Assembly: GCF_042684705.1 (NCBI RefSeq)
Contig: NZ_JBHULZ010000041.1
Location: 558,001 to 622,000 of the forward strand
DNA: 64,000 nucleotides
Direction of reading: 5' to 3'
Source of the DNA: Mesonia sediminis
GTDB taxonomy: Bacteria > Bacteroidota > Bacteroidia > Flavobacteriales > Flavobacteriaceae
Below, in pieces: positions 1-8,990 of this stretch (position 1 is its first letter; each line of letters opens with the position of its first letter). Below the pieces are notes generated by a model. It saw nothing but the letters and a program-made list of their open reading frames with translations. It did no database searches and was not told where the DNA came from. The position numbers and the translations under genes were made by a program.

Positions 1-87
1 TCTATTATGAAAAAACTTTCATCTTAGCATAATATAAGACGAATTTAAGGCAAAAAACTTACATTTAAAAATAACTTTAACAAAATT

Positions 88-1071
88 TTATAATAAAAGT
101 AAATTGCAGCCGCGAATATCACTAGCGTCAAAGCGGCCAATAACCCTGAATTCATTGGCGTTGAGCTTACTTCCGAGGTCTTGTGTTGCAATAAAAGAGC
201 ATGAGTGCAAATTGGCTAAATCAATGACGTTTATACCTCCAGTTTTTCCGTTTTTAAGAATTCTAGTGGGTTCTTCAGGATCACGTATTAAAATATCCAT
301 CCAGGCTGCCGGTTTAAATATTCCTTCTCCCTTCGAGTACGCCTGTGAGAGCAGTTCTGTCATTCCGTATTCACTATGAATGTTTGATAAATTAAATGCT
401 CTACCAATTACTTGATGCAATTCTTCCCGAATCATTTCTTTTCGTCTGCCTTTCATGCCTCCCGTTTCCATTATTATTGTGTGCTTTAATTCCATCGGAA
501 ATTGCTCGGCTAGATCCAATAAGGCAAAAGAAACACCTAGTAATAAAGTTTTTTGTTTTTGCGACTCTAGCAATTTTAAGCTCTGCACTAATTCTTCTAA
601 ATTGTTGAGGTAAAATCCGCTTTTAGCATGATTGCTTTCCACGATTAAATCTTGCGCCATATAAATGAGAGAGGAGCCCTCTCTTTCTAAATAAGCAGGT
701 AACAGAGCTAGTACAGCATAGTCTTTAATATCTCCGTAAAATTGTTTAAAAGTAGTTCTAAAGCTTCTTTTATAAAGGTTAAGCTTATTTACATAGTGTT
801 TGCTAGTTGTCTGTCCTGTGGTTCCGCTACTGCTAAAGACAATTTCGGCAGGAGTGCTGGGGCTATAAATTTTATTCGATTTAAAAAACTGAATGGGTAA
901 AAAGGGAATCTCCTCCTTTTGATCTATCTGTTCTGGTGCTACCTTAAGGTAATCGCAAAACTCTTTGTAAATAGGTACATGACGGTATTGATAATGGAAA
1001 ACTTCAAGACAAACCTCGTCAAAAGTACGCTGGTTGGAAATGGCAAATATTTTATTTTCTAATTTCGTCAT
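88..1071 (-). CDS. LuxE/PaaK-family acyl-protein synthetase-like protein
   Basis: A 327-residue cytoplasmic protein of the LuxE acyl-protein synthetase / adenylate-forming ligase group. The phosphate-binding Ser/Thr/Gly loop SSSGTTGQTTS lies at about residues 80-90, and the adenylation-type motif SEYGMTELLSQAY near residue 240. Family knowledge: LuxE activates a fatty acid as acyl-AMP and moves it to a protein thiol. Here no luxCDAB genes are nearby, so a bioluminescence role is not supported; it may activate a carboxylic acid for a surface or lipid pathway. It lies on the same strand as the secreted protein upstream, but a terminator separates them. Family call is firm, substrate unknown. 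Confidence 0.8.
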   Translation of the reverse strand: MTKLENKIFAISNQRTFDEVCLEVFHYQYRHVPIYKEFCDYLKVAPEQIDQKEEIPFLPIQFFKSNKIYSPSTPAEIVFSSSGTTGQTTSKHYVNKLNLYKRSFRTTFKQFYGDIKDYAVLALLPAYLEREGSSLIYMAQDLIVESNHAKSGFYLNNLEELVQSLKLLESQKQKTLLLGVSFALLDLAEQFPMELKHTIIMETGGMKGRRKEMIREELHQVIGRAFNLSNIHSEYGMTELLSQAYSKGEGIFKPAAWMDILIRDPEEPTRILKNGKTGGINVIDLANLHSCSFIATQDLGSKLNANEFRVIGRFDASDIRGCNLLLL

Positions 1072-1102
1072 TTTGCGAATGCATTTGAGGCAAAATTACG
1101 AA

Positions 1103-1134
1103 TAAAAAAAGCGCTCTGGTGTAGAGCGCTTTTA
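1103..1134 (-). terminator. Rho-independent terminator after the T9SS-secreted protein gene
   Basis: A perfect 7-bp GC-rich stem (GCGCTCT / AGAGCGC) with a 5-nt loop is followed on the minus strand by a T run. It sits just downstream of the gene ending at 1156 and before the LuxE-like gene, so the latter is probably transcribed separately. Confidence 0.8.
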
Positions 1135-1155
1135 TAAATTGAAAAACGAATCAAC

Positions 1156-2889
1156 TTATTCAACAATTAGCTTTTGTGTAACGGTGTTACCATCTGCTTT
1201 GATTTGTACCAAGTACATACCGGCAGCGAAGTTAGATACGTCAATAGTTTTTATGGCGTTATTGGCCTTAAAAATTTGCTCTCCTAAAATCGTGTAAATA
1301 CTCACTTCTACCTCGTTTAAATCGCGGTACTCAAAGTTAACCACAGATCCGTTAGCAGGGTTAGGGTACATATTGATTTTGCTTAATAACTCAACAGATT
1401 GAGTAGATAAGGCAGCGTTAAAGTCGTTAGAACTTCTTGGGAATATTTGAGCAGTTACGTTTGTTCCGTCATCGTAAGATGAAGCGATTCCTACTACATT
1501 TTGGTATTGTCCCGCGATTACGGTACCAATATAATCTGCACTGTAGAAGTTGGTTCTTAATACTGTATTGTCATTACCATCGTTTAAAGTATAGTTGGTG
1601 CCAGTTGCAAAAGTAGCTGTACCATCTGCTTCAGTAATGGTTACATTTTGAAATGCAATTAACTCAGACTCATACATCTCTGGATTAGCATTGTAAGCGC
1701 TTATGCTAAGAATTTGTGGAGCAACGCTATTACCTGTTGAAGTAGCTGCACCTGGATCGGTTTCTGGTACAAATTGCATAATGCCACCAAACTCGGTTAA
1801 AGTACCCTCAATTCCTGTGATTCCGTCACCGATGTTATACGTAGTAGTAATTACACCGTTGTTATCATCGATTAAGATTGCAGCAGTAGCATCTTGAATA
1901 TACTTCTGGCCTCTAAAAGACTGTTGCATTGTAAGTACAGCCTCACCGGTTAAGATGTATTTCTCGTTTAAGGTTTGTGTTCTTAAGGTAGCTAAATCTG
2001 CAACAGGGGTAGACGGGTCACAAGTAGGAGAAGTTATGGTTCCTGAAATGTTACAGTTGGCACTAGTAATGGTATAGTTCAAGTCGGTTCCTTCGGTAAT
2101 ACCTGAAATAGTAACCGTACCTGTTGCTTGTGTATTGGCGTCGTCACCTCCTAAAGTACCTTCATTAAGGCTAAGCGTATAAGTTTCTGTTCCTCCACCT
2201 GAAAATGAAGCAGTAACGGTATACGTGTCTGTACCACTAGTTTTTGCATCACAGCTTACGTCTGTAATAGTAAAGCTTAATGGGCATGGAGTACCCGCTG
2301 TAGTATAAGTTCCCAGACCAATAATGCTCTCAAAAGTAGCACCACCTTGGCAAGTTCCTAAACCATCTAAGGCTCCGTTATAGAAATCCCAATCTGCTGC
2401 GGCAAATGTGCCAGCCGTAGTACCGGACTTACGCTTCGCGTAACCATCTTTGTATTCCCAAACTTCTCCTGTACCGTCTTGGCTATCTACGCCGTACTCA
2501 TCTACAGAAACGCCTGGGTTACTATCTAGTACCAAACGAATACGGTCATCACCGTTAAAACTCATTACACTTGCTGTAGTAGCAAAGGTATTGGTTGCGC
2601 TAGGAAACTCAGTTGCAAAACTCGGGTCATCTGCATACACATAAGCAAAAGCATCGGTAAGGGTACCAAGAGAAGCTAAGTTTAAAGCGTTACCCCAAGT
2701 GGTATTGGCATTGGTTTGGTTCTCTAAAGAGTACAAAGAAAAATCTACAGTACCTTGAGCGTAGATTTCTAATACTTTAGGATTACCACCTGAACAATCC
2801 CCATCGGAAATCATGGTAATAATAGGTCCTTGAGCAAAACTAAATAAGCCTGTAAGGAGCATGAAAGTTAAAAAAGTAATTTTTTGCAT
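1156..2889 (-). CDS. Secreted protein with lamin-tail-like, OB-fold-like and T9SS type A sorting domains
   Basis: The start is placed at the Met at 2889, because it directly begins a signal peptide (MQKITFLTFMLLTGLFSFAQ); an upstream in-frame Met at 2916 would add nine residues before it. After cleavage comes a lamin-tail-like region of about 170 residues, then a Thr/Gly-rich region, then a DUF5689/OB-fold-like segment (LRTQTLNEKYILTGEAV onward). The last ~75 residues (INMYPNPANG... GMYLVQIKADG... KLIVE) are a type A T9SS C-terminal sorting domain. The protein should be exported by Sec and then by the T9SS, whose core genes gldKLMN are in this window. Similar domain pairs occur in extracellular nucleases, but no nuclease motif is visible. 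Confidence 0.8.
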   Translation of the reverse strand: MQKITFLTFMLLTGLFSFAQGPIITMISDGDCSGGNPKVLEIYAQGTVDFSLYSLENQTNANTTWGNALNLASLGTLTDAFAYVYADDPSFATEFPSATNTFATTASVMSFNGDDRIRLVLDSNPGVSVDEYGVDSQDGTGEVWEYKDGYAKRKSGTTAGTFAAADWDFYNGALDGLGTCQGGATFESIIGLGTYTTAGTPCPLSFTITDVSCDAKTSGTDTYTVTASFSGGGTETYTLSLNEGTLGGDDANTQATGTVTISGITEGTDLNYTITSANCNISGTITSPTCDPSTPVADLATLRTQTLNEKYILTGEAVLTMQQSFRGQKYIQDATAAILIDDNNGVITTTYNIGDGITGIEGTLTEFGGIMQFVPETDPGAATSTGNSVAPQILSISAYNANPEMYESELIAFQNVTITEADGTATFATGTNYTLNDGNDNTVLRTNFYSADYIGTVIAGQYQNVVGIASSYDDGTNVTAQIFPRSSNDFNAALSTQSVELLSKINMYPNPANGSVVNFEYRDLNEVEVSIYTILGEQIFKANNAIKTIDVSNFAAGMYLVQIKADGNTVTQKLIVE

Positions 2890-3044
2890 AATAAATTTAT
2901 TTAATGATGTCATCAAAGGTACAAATATGTACTAGGATTTGGTATGATTTTAATCAATTTTTTTATTTCTTAACTTATTAGGCGATAATATATAAGTCTG
3001 ATTGTTAATTGATTAAAGGCTAATTTTTTTGGTTTTATTTATTT

Positions 3045-3078
3045 AACAGCGGAAAAGTTTTAAAACTTTCCCGCTGTT
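3045..3078. terminator. Long inverted repeat, probable terminator of the lipoprotein gene
   Basis: A 34-base almost perfect palindrome (AACAGCGGaAAAGTTTT pairing with AAAACTTTcCCGCTGTT) lies 11 bp past the stop codon of the gene at 3089-4258. There is no clear T run, so it may act as a 3' stabilising hairpin rather than a strong intrinsic terminator. Confidence 0.55.
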
Positions 3079-3088
3079 ATTGTATGAG

Positions 3089-4258
3089 TTACTGATTGAA
3101 TCCGCCTTGAGCAGAGAAATTAGTCCAATTGGCAAAAGCGCTTTCATCTGCACCACTTGCCGCAGGATTTTCATCGATTAATTGAGTGGCAATGTCGGTC
3201 TGATCTACGTTATTAACCACTAAGTTGTTGTATTGGTCAAAGAAAGTATTGGTAAAAGATAATTCACCATTAGTTACTTCTTGTGTTTGATCGTTTACAA
3301 AAATCATGCTGTCATAATTATATCCTACAATATTGTCAAAAATACCCGCCGTACCTTGTTTTAAGTCAAATGCAGCTTTACCAGGTCTATTGTGTCCTCG
3401 TAGGGTAACATTACTCACTTGGGCTTTAGAGCGTGGGCTAGCATTGTTCTCTCCACTTCTGTTGGCTAATTCAAAAGCAAAATCTCCAGTAGCATCGTAT
3501 TGGTAAATCACAACGTTGTTTAAGCTTCCGCGGAAACCTTCATCCCAATCGATTGAATCATCTTCCATTCCTACGGCTGAAAGGTTCTTGGCATTTACCG
3601 TACCTCCATAAAACTCAAAACCGTCATCTGCACCTTCAAATGCTTCGCAATACTCTACTACAGTACCGCTTCCCACTGCAAAAAACGAGAAAGCATTGAA
3701 TTCAAATTGACCATCTGAAGAGGCTTGACCGGCATACTCTACACGAACATATCGTAAAACTCCAGAGTTGTCGTTATCGTCGTTTCCGCCGTAAGGCAAT
3801 TGTCCTGCTTCAGATAAAGAAGTGCCGCCAGGAGCGTTCATTTTAGCTTTACCGTGTATGCCAATACCGCCCCAATCGCCATCGCCTCCTTCTGCATTTT
3901 TATTCTCAGAAGTAAATACAATTGGCTCTTGTGCTGTACCTTCAGCCATTATTTTACCACCTTGCTCAACGAACAAAAGGTTGATTCCGGCAGCTTGATC
4001 TTCGGCAGTTACCGTAAAAGTAGTACCTTTTTCTATGGTTAAAGTAGCACCATCTTTAACAGAGACCGCTCCGCGAAGAGCGTATTTTCCTTTAGGAACA
4101 AATAAGTCTTGCGTGATTTCACCTGTAAGTACGTCACCTTGAAGAATATCCTCATTCACAGGGTTGTTGCTTGAGTTTCCTTCGTCATCGCTGCTGCACG
4201 AGAACAGCATACCCAAAAGGGCTGTGGCTAAAATGGTTTTGCTGATTGTTTTTTTCAT
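3089..4258 (-). CDS. Beta-helix-like surface lipoprotein partnered with the TonB-dependent receptor
   Basis: A 389-residue lipoprotein: signal peptide with lipobox LLGMLFSC, Cys followed by Ser/Asp. The body has repeated short strands and Gly/Asn turns (GATLTIEKGTTF, GGKIMAEGTAQEPIVFTS, GDWGGIGIHGKA) typical of a right-handed parallel beta-helix / pectate-lyase-like fold. Relatives in databases are often mislabelled as 'multidrug transporter'. No catalytic residues can be assigned. It starts 18 bp after the TonB-dependent receptor stop, so the two are very likely co-transcribed and act together at the outer membrane, receptor plus surface lipoprotein. The ligand is unknown. Confidence 0.75.
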   Translation of the reverse strand: MKKTISKTILATALLGMLFSCSSDDEGNSSNNPVNEDILQGDVLTGEITQDLFVPKGKYALRGAVSVKDGATLTIEKGTTFTVTAEDQAAGINLLFVEQGGKIMAEGTAQEPIVFTSENKNAEGGDGDWGGIGIHGKAKMNAPGGTSLSEAGQLPYGGNDDNDNSGVLRYVRVEYAGQASSDGQFEFNAFSFFAVGSGTVVEYCEAFEGADDGFEFYGGTVNAKNLSAVGMEDDSIDWDEGFRGSLNNVVIYQYDATGDFAFELANRSGENNASPRSKAQVSNVTLRGHNRPGKAAFDLKQGTAGIFDNIVGYNYDSMIFVNDQTQEVTNGELSFTNTFFDQYNNLVVNNVDQTDIATQLIDENPAASGADESAFANWTNFSAQGGFNQ

Positions 4259-4276
4259 TGTTTTAAAATTTAAAGG

Positions 4277-7075
4277 TTAAAATGTATATGTAAAGTTTAA
4301 TCCAAAAGTAATTCCCTGGTCAAAACGTTCAATTTGATTGCTAAAGCGGTCGGGAAAACGAACGTTTTGCGTTGGGTCTTGTGTAAATAAAGTTTCTTCA
4401 TTTAAGAGGTTACGCACGGTTAGCTTAACGCCAAACTTCTTGTTGAATTGAGTGTTCCAGGTAAGGTCTAATTGGTTGAGAGGTTTTTCATAAATCTCGT
4501 CTGCACCTTCAACTCCAACGGCATAAATACGTTTTCCGTAGGTGTTAAAAATCAGGTTGATTTTAGACTCTAGTTGCTCCTTATCAAACAATTGATAGCC
4601 TAAATCGGCATTTAAGCCCCAGTTAGAAGCACCTTGTAATTTTCTCTCTTTATGGGTAACCACTGCAAAACGAGGGTCATTCTCATCGGCCTGAGCCTTT
4701 GAATTCATAAGTATGGCATTTAAACCAAATTGCCAAGGCTTAAGCTGATCAATTTTACTTACATTCCCTAGGTTTAATTTCATTTCAAATTCCAATCCGT
4801 AAAGGTGGGCGCTTTCAAAATTGTCGAAAAAGGTACGGTAACCAACCGAGGTAGAACGCGCCAAACGCTCAATAGGATTTTTTAAATACTTACCAAATGC
4901 GGTTACGGCAAGTAGCTCGGCATTACTAGGGAAAATTTCGTACTTGATGTCTAGGTTATAATTGGTAGAGTTTAATAAATCGGGGTTACCAATTACTTGG
5001 TTACCGTCACCATTTTGGTATACTGTGGGTAAAATTTCGCGTAAGCGTGGTCTGGTATTGGTAATTGATGAGGTGAAACGCAAATTAGACAACTCGTTTA
5101 AACTGTATTTTATGTTTAAAGATGGATTGATGTCTAGCGGATCATACTTAATCTTGCTAAAGGGGGTGTCGGGACGGTCTAAAGGCTCACGATAGCTGAT
5201 CTCTCGTATAGCTTTTTCTACGCGTACCCCTGCTTCTAAGACTATTTTTTCCCACTGTCTGTTGAATTGTAAATAACCCGCATGAATACCTTGGGTGATT
5301 TCACTTTTGGCAGTCGGATCAAATGTACTTGAATAACTTAAAAACCCGTTGGCAAATCCTGTCTCGAAGAAATCTTGTGGGTTGTTGGTATTCAATGCGG
5401 GAAGATCGTTGGTATTAACTTGGGCAGTAATAAATTTATTAAAGAAGTCATAGGCAATTAGATCGGTTTGATAACCTATCTCTAGATGACCCATAAAATC
5501 TTCTGATTCTGTAGGGAGTAAGCCTAAGCGGTAAGCCACTCTAGCATTAAAGTTCTGGTTGTCTAACTCTTGGTAAAACTTAAAAGGATTAATCCCATTA
5601 GTGGTAATGTACTCTGCATCTTCACCTACTCCAGCAGCACGTAGTACACGTCTATCAGGTACTTGATTATTTCCGAGACCCACAGCGCTGGCAAAGTGCA
5701 ATTCTTGCCTTTTTCCGTCTAGAGCATATTTACCTAAAAGTTGAAAATTTACTTGCTGATTCTCGGTATACCGCATATCTCGAATAAAGAAATCTCGATT
5801 ATTCAACTGGGTAAATCCATCATTTCGGCCAAAGGCTTCTCGAATGAAATTAGAACTGTTTTGTAGGTAAATTGTATTAAAGGTTAGATCTAATTTTTCA
5901 TATAAATTATAATCTAAACTTAGCAAAGCCGATTTTTGTGTACGGTATTCATAGGTAGATGAGGTAAAATCTTGTCCGGCTGTACCTTCAGAGTTCAAAG
6001 TACGTTCAACACCGTCTTGGGCGCGATGTGAATTTCTAAAATTCATACTTAAAACCATACCAAGATTACTATTATCTGAACTAAAAAGGCGCTGACCGTG
6101 GGTAATCCCAAAGCGTGTGTCTAGGGGTGCTTTTCTTTTTTTAGGGGTCCAAGAGGTCGAAAAAAGCTCACCCGATTCACGCGGTGAAGCACTGTAACTC
6201 AGGTCGCCAATTTCAGAAGGTAATGCACGCGAGTCACCCGTGTAACCAAATAATTCGGTTCCGCTGGCATCATCGGTATAAAAATCTTTAAAAGTGGTTT
6301 TAGTATTATAATTTACGCCAAAATTTATTTGTGTTTTAGGCTTAGCAGGAGCTTTTGGTGTATTTATTTTAAAGGTAGCTCCCGCAAAATCACTATACAA
6401 ATTGGGAGAGAAAGTTTTTAAGACATCAACCGAACTTACAATCGAAGTGGCGATATAGCTAAGAGGAATGATTTTGAAATCGGGATCAGAGGAGGCTAAT
6501 GGCAAGCCGTTTACCAGTAGGTAGTTGTAACGGTCATCTAATCCGCGCACAAAGACCCCACGATCTTGAACCATAGTAATTCCCGACACTTTAGAGACGC
6601 CTTGTTCTACATTACTTACAGCTTTTCGCGATAATTCTTCGGCACCAATCGATTGCTGCATCTGAATCGCATTTTTTTGATCGAGTAAAAGTGCTACTTC
6701 AGAGTCTCTGCTCTTTACTGCAGTAATCATTACTTCTTCTAATGCTGCTGCACTCGATTTTAACCCAGTGCTTAAACGCGTAGTTTGATTGGCTTTAATA
6801 ATAACTCCAGGAATGCTTACGGTTTCGTACCCAACAAAACTGAATATAACAGTATAGGTACCTTCAGGTACTTGGGTTATTTCATAATTCCCATCAAAAT
6901 CTGAGGTGGTACCTTTGTTGGTGCCTTTTAGGGTAATGTTGGCAAAGGGTAGTGGTTCATTGTTCACTTCCTCATCGGTAAGGTTACCGCTAATACTTCC
7001 AAATTCTTGCGCCCAGACCAGTGGTGTTAGGCAAAATAATAATAATGTTAATGTGGTTTTCATTGCAGTTTTCAT
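4277..7075 (-). CDS. TonB-dependent outer-membrane receptor with carboxypeptidase-like N-terminal domain
   Basis: 932 residues. A signal peptide ends near WAQ (residue 22). A CarboxypepD_reg-like beta-sandwich follows (about 25-110, GSISGNLTDEEVNNEPLPFA, GTTSDFDGNYEI), then a plug domain (about 130-235, DRGVFVRGLDDRYNYLLVNG), then a 22-strand-type barrel ending in ...FGLNFTYTF, the terminal aromatic being usual for BAM-assembled barrels. It imports a nutrient across the outer membrane using TonB energy. A second Met five residues in (7063) is also possible as the start. It is the first gene of an operon with the beta-helix lipoprotein and is divergent from the two-component system, which may regulate it (inference). 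Confidence 0.9.
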   Translation of the reverse strand: MKTAMKTTLTLLLFCLTPLVWAQEFGSISGNLTDEEVNNEPLPFANITLKGTNKGTTSDFDGNYEITQVPEGTYTVIFSFVGYETVSIPGVIIKANQTTRLSTGLKSSAAALEEVMITAVKSRDSEVALLLDQKNAIQMQQSIGAEELSRKAVSNVEQGVSKVSGITMVQDRGVFVRGLDDRYNYLLVNGLPLASSDPDFKIIPLSYIATSIVSSVDVLKTFSPNLYSDFAGATFKINTPKAPAKPKTQINFGVNYNTKTTFKDFYTDDASGTELFGYTGDSRALPSEIGDLSYSASPRESGELFSTSWTPKKRKAPLDTRFGITHGQRLFSSDNSNLGMVLSMNFRNSHRAQDGVERTLNSEGTAGQDFTSSTYEYRTQKSALLSLDYNLYEKLDLTFNTIYLQNSSNFIREAFGRNDGFTQLNNRDFFIRDMRYTENQQVNFQLLGKYALDGKRQELHFASAVGLGNNQVPDRRVLRAAGVGEDAEYITTNGINPFKFYQELDNQNFNARVAYRLGLLPTESEDFMGHLEIGYQTDLIAYDFFNKFITAQVNTNDLPALNTNNPQDFFETGFANGFLSYSSTFDPTAKSEITQGIHAGYLQFNRQWEKIVLEAGVRVEKAIREISYREPLDRPDTPFSKIKYDPLDINPSLNIKYSLNELSNLRFTSSITNTRPRLREILPTVYQNGDGNQVIGNPDLLNSTNYNLDIKYEIFPSNAELLAVTAFGKYLKNPIERLARSTSVGYRTFFDNFESAHLYGLEFEMKLNLGNVSKIDQLKPWQFGLNAILMNSKAQADENDPRFAVVTHKERKLQGASNWGLNADLGYQLFDKEQLESKINLIFNTYGKRIYAVGVEGADEIYEKPLNQLDLTWNTQFNKKFGVKLTVRNLLNEETLFTQDPTQNVRFPDRFSNQIERFDQGITFGLNFTYTF

Positions 7076-7247
7076 TTACGCTGCAAAGAAATTTTATAAT
7101 CACAAGAAAAAAGTTATCCCGTTGTTAAGTATCTTTAAACCTATGTTAGCAAATGGTTATCTATGTTAAGTTGGTAGTGTCAATTCTTAACAAAGGGGGT
7201 AGCTTAATTTTAATTATTTTTACACCAGCATAAATATTGTATAAAGC

Positions 7248-7931
7248 ATGAATAAAAGTGATATAAAGATTCTGTTAGTCGATGATGAACCCGATATTTT
7301 AGAAATCATAAGCTATAATTTAAAGCAAGAGGGGTATCAAGTGTTGACGGCCGAAAATGGGAAAGAAGGAGTTCGAAAAGCCAAAAAGCATCTACCCCAA
7401 TTAATTGTATTAGATGTTATGATGCCCGAGATGGATGGCATGGAGGCTTGTGAAAAAATTCGTCAAGAGCCCCAATTAGAAGATAGTTTGATCTGTTTTC
7501 TTACCGCTAGAGGAGAAGACTATTCCCAAATGGCAGGTTTTGATGCTGGAGCAGACGATTATATCACCAAGCCTATTAAACCTAAGGTGCTGGTGAGTAA
7601 GGTTAAGGCTTTGTTGAGACGAACTCAGCCTTCAAATAGCGATCAGGGAATTACAGAAATTGGTGATATTACCATCAATCAAGAAGAGTACAAAGTAATG
7701 CTAGGCAAAAAAGAATTGATTTTACCCCGAAAAGAATTCGAACTTTTAGCCTTACTCGCATCTAAACCAGGAAAAGTCTTTAAGCGCGAAGATATTCTAG
7801 CTAATGTTTGGGGCAACGAGGTAGTTGTAGGCGGAAGAACCATAGATGTGCACATCAGGAAATTGCGCGAGAAAATGGGCGATAAGCGCTTTAAAACGGT
7901 GAAAGGGGTAGGCTATAAATTTGTAGTGTAA
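7248..7931 (+). CDS. OmpR/PhoB-family response regulator
   Basis: 227 residues: a receiver domain (1-120) with acidic pocket D12/D13, phospho-acceptor D56 in VLDVMMP, T86 and K108 all present, then a winged-helix DNA-binding domain (about 130-227, GGRTIDVHIRKLREK). It is followed six bases later by its kinase, so the pair is an operon. The sequence resembles PhoB-type regulators of Bacteroidota; a link to phosphate is inference only. Being divergent from the TonB receptor operon, with a 172-bp shared intergenic region, makes that operon a candidate target. Confidence 0.92.
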   Translation: MNKSDIKILLVDDEPDILEIISYNLKQEGYQVLTAENGKEGVRKAKKHLPQLIVLDVMMPEMDGMEACEKIRQEPQLEDSLICFLTARGEDYSQMAGFDAGADDYITKPIKPKVLVSKVKALLRRTQPSNSDQGITEIGDITINQEEYKVMLGKKELILPRKEFELLALLASKPGKVFKREDILANVWGNEVVVGGRTIDVHIRKLREKMGDKRFKTVKGVGYKFVV

Positions 7932-7937
7932 AAAACT

Positions 7938-8990
7938 ATGGGTAAAGAAATACAGAAATCCTATAAATTTGCAACCGCTAGTGCCAGCCTCATTAGTGTA
8001 GTGATGCTAGGCTTAGCCGTGCTCCTACAAGCCATTTATATCGAGGTGCATATCGGGCCAAGTATCCTGTTTTTTGTACTCGCGTGGGTGACCACCTTTT
8101 TACTGATTCAATTGCGGTTAGAAAGCTACATTTTTAAACGGGTTAAAGAGGTTTATGATAAGGTTGAATTAATCGAAAGCTCTGCCATTAAAAGTCCCAG
8201 AATCACAACCGATATGAATACCCTAATTCAAGAACTCGAGCATTTTGCCGAAGTTAAAAAACTTGAAATAGAGACCTTAAAAGATCGTGAAAACTACCGT
8301 AAAGAGTTTATGGGTAACATTTCACACGAACTTAAAACACCGCTTTTTACGGTTCAAGGCTATATTTTAACGCTATTAGATGGCGCGATTAACGATAAAA
8401 AAGTTCGTGAGAAATACTTACAACGCGCAAGCAAAGGCGTTGACAGATTGGTTTATATTGTAAAAGACCTCGACTTGATCACCCGACTCGAGATGGAGGA
8501 TATACAATTAGAAAAACAAGATTTTAACTTAGTGTCTCTTATACAAAATGTATTTGATTTGCTAGAAATGAAAGCGCATAAAAAAGATATCAGCTTTACT
8601 TTTGATACCGACTATAATACGCCTATTTATGTACATGCCAATAAAGATAAAATACAACAGGTTTTAATCAATTTGTTTGTAAATTCAATAAAATATGGAA
8701 AGCACGGAGGCACTACCGAAGTAGCGATTGAGCCTTTGGTGAAAAATAAATTGATTGTGCGCATTACAGATAATGGCGAAGGAATACAGAAAGAAAACCT
8801 TAACCGCATTTTTGAACGTTTTTACCGCATCGATAAAAGCGGATCTAGAAAAGAGGGTGGTGCAGGTCTAGGTTTAGCTATTGTCAAACATATACTCGAG
8901 GCGCATCAAGAGAGCATTTATGTAGAGAGCGATTTTGGAACAGGCAGTGAATTTTCTTTTACGCTCGAAAAATCGAAAACAAAGCTTTAA
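7938..8990 (+). CDS. PhoR-like sensor histidine kinase
   Basis: 350 residues. Two adjacent transmembrane helices at about 13-35 and 40-58 leave almost no periplasmic loop, so it probably senses the membrane, a partner protein or the cytoplasm. The HisKA dimerisation motif has phospho-acceptor H130 (GNISHELKTPL). The HATPase domain has an N box around N249 (LINLFVNSIKYG), a G1 box DNGEGI near 278 and a G2 box GGAGLGLAI near 307. It is co-transcribed with the preceding response regulator. The last 32 bp overlap the 3' end of the convergent glycosyltransferase gene. Confidence 0.9.
   Translation: MGKEIQKSYKFATASASLISVVMLGLAVLLQAIYIEVHIGPSILFFVLAWVTTFLLIQLRLESYIFKRVKEVYDKVELIESSAIKSPRITTDMNTLIQELEHFAEVKKLEIETLKDRENYRKEFMGNISHELKTPLFTVQGYILTLLDGAINDKKVREKYLQRASKGVDRLVYIVKDLDLITRLEMEDIQLEKQDFNLVSLIQNVFDLLEMKAHKKDISFTFDTDYNTPIYVHANKDKIQQVLINLFVNSIKYGKHGGTTEVAIEPLVKNKLIVRITDNGEGIQKENLNRIFERFYRIDKSGSRKEGGAGLGLAIVKHILEAHQESIYVESDFGTGSEFSFTLEKSKTKL

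Noticed and set aside
88..1071. Part of a bioluminescence operon
   Set aside because: No luxCDAB-type genes in the window; LuxE-like proteins occur in many non-luminous Bacteroidota.
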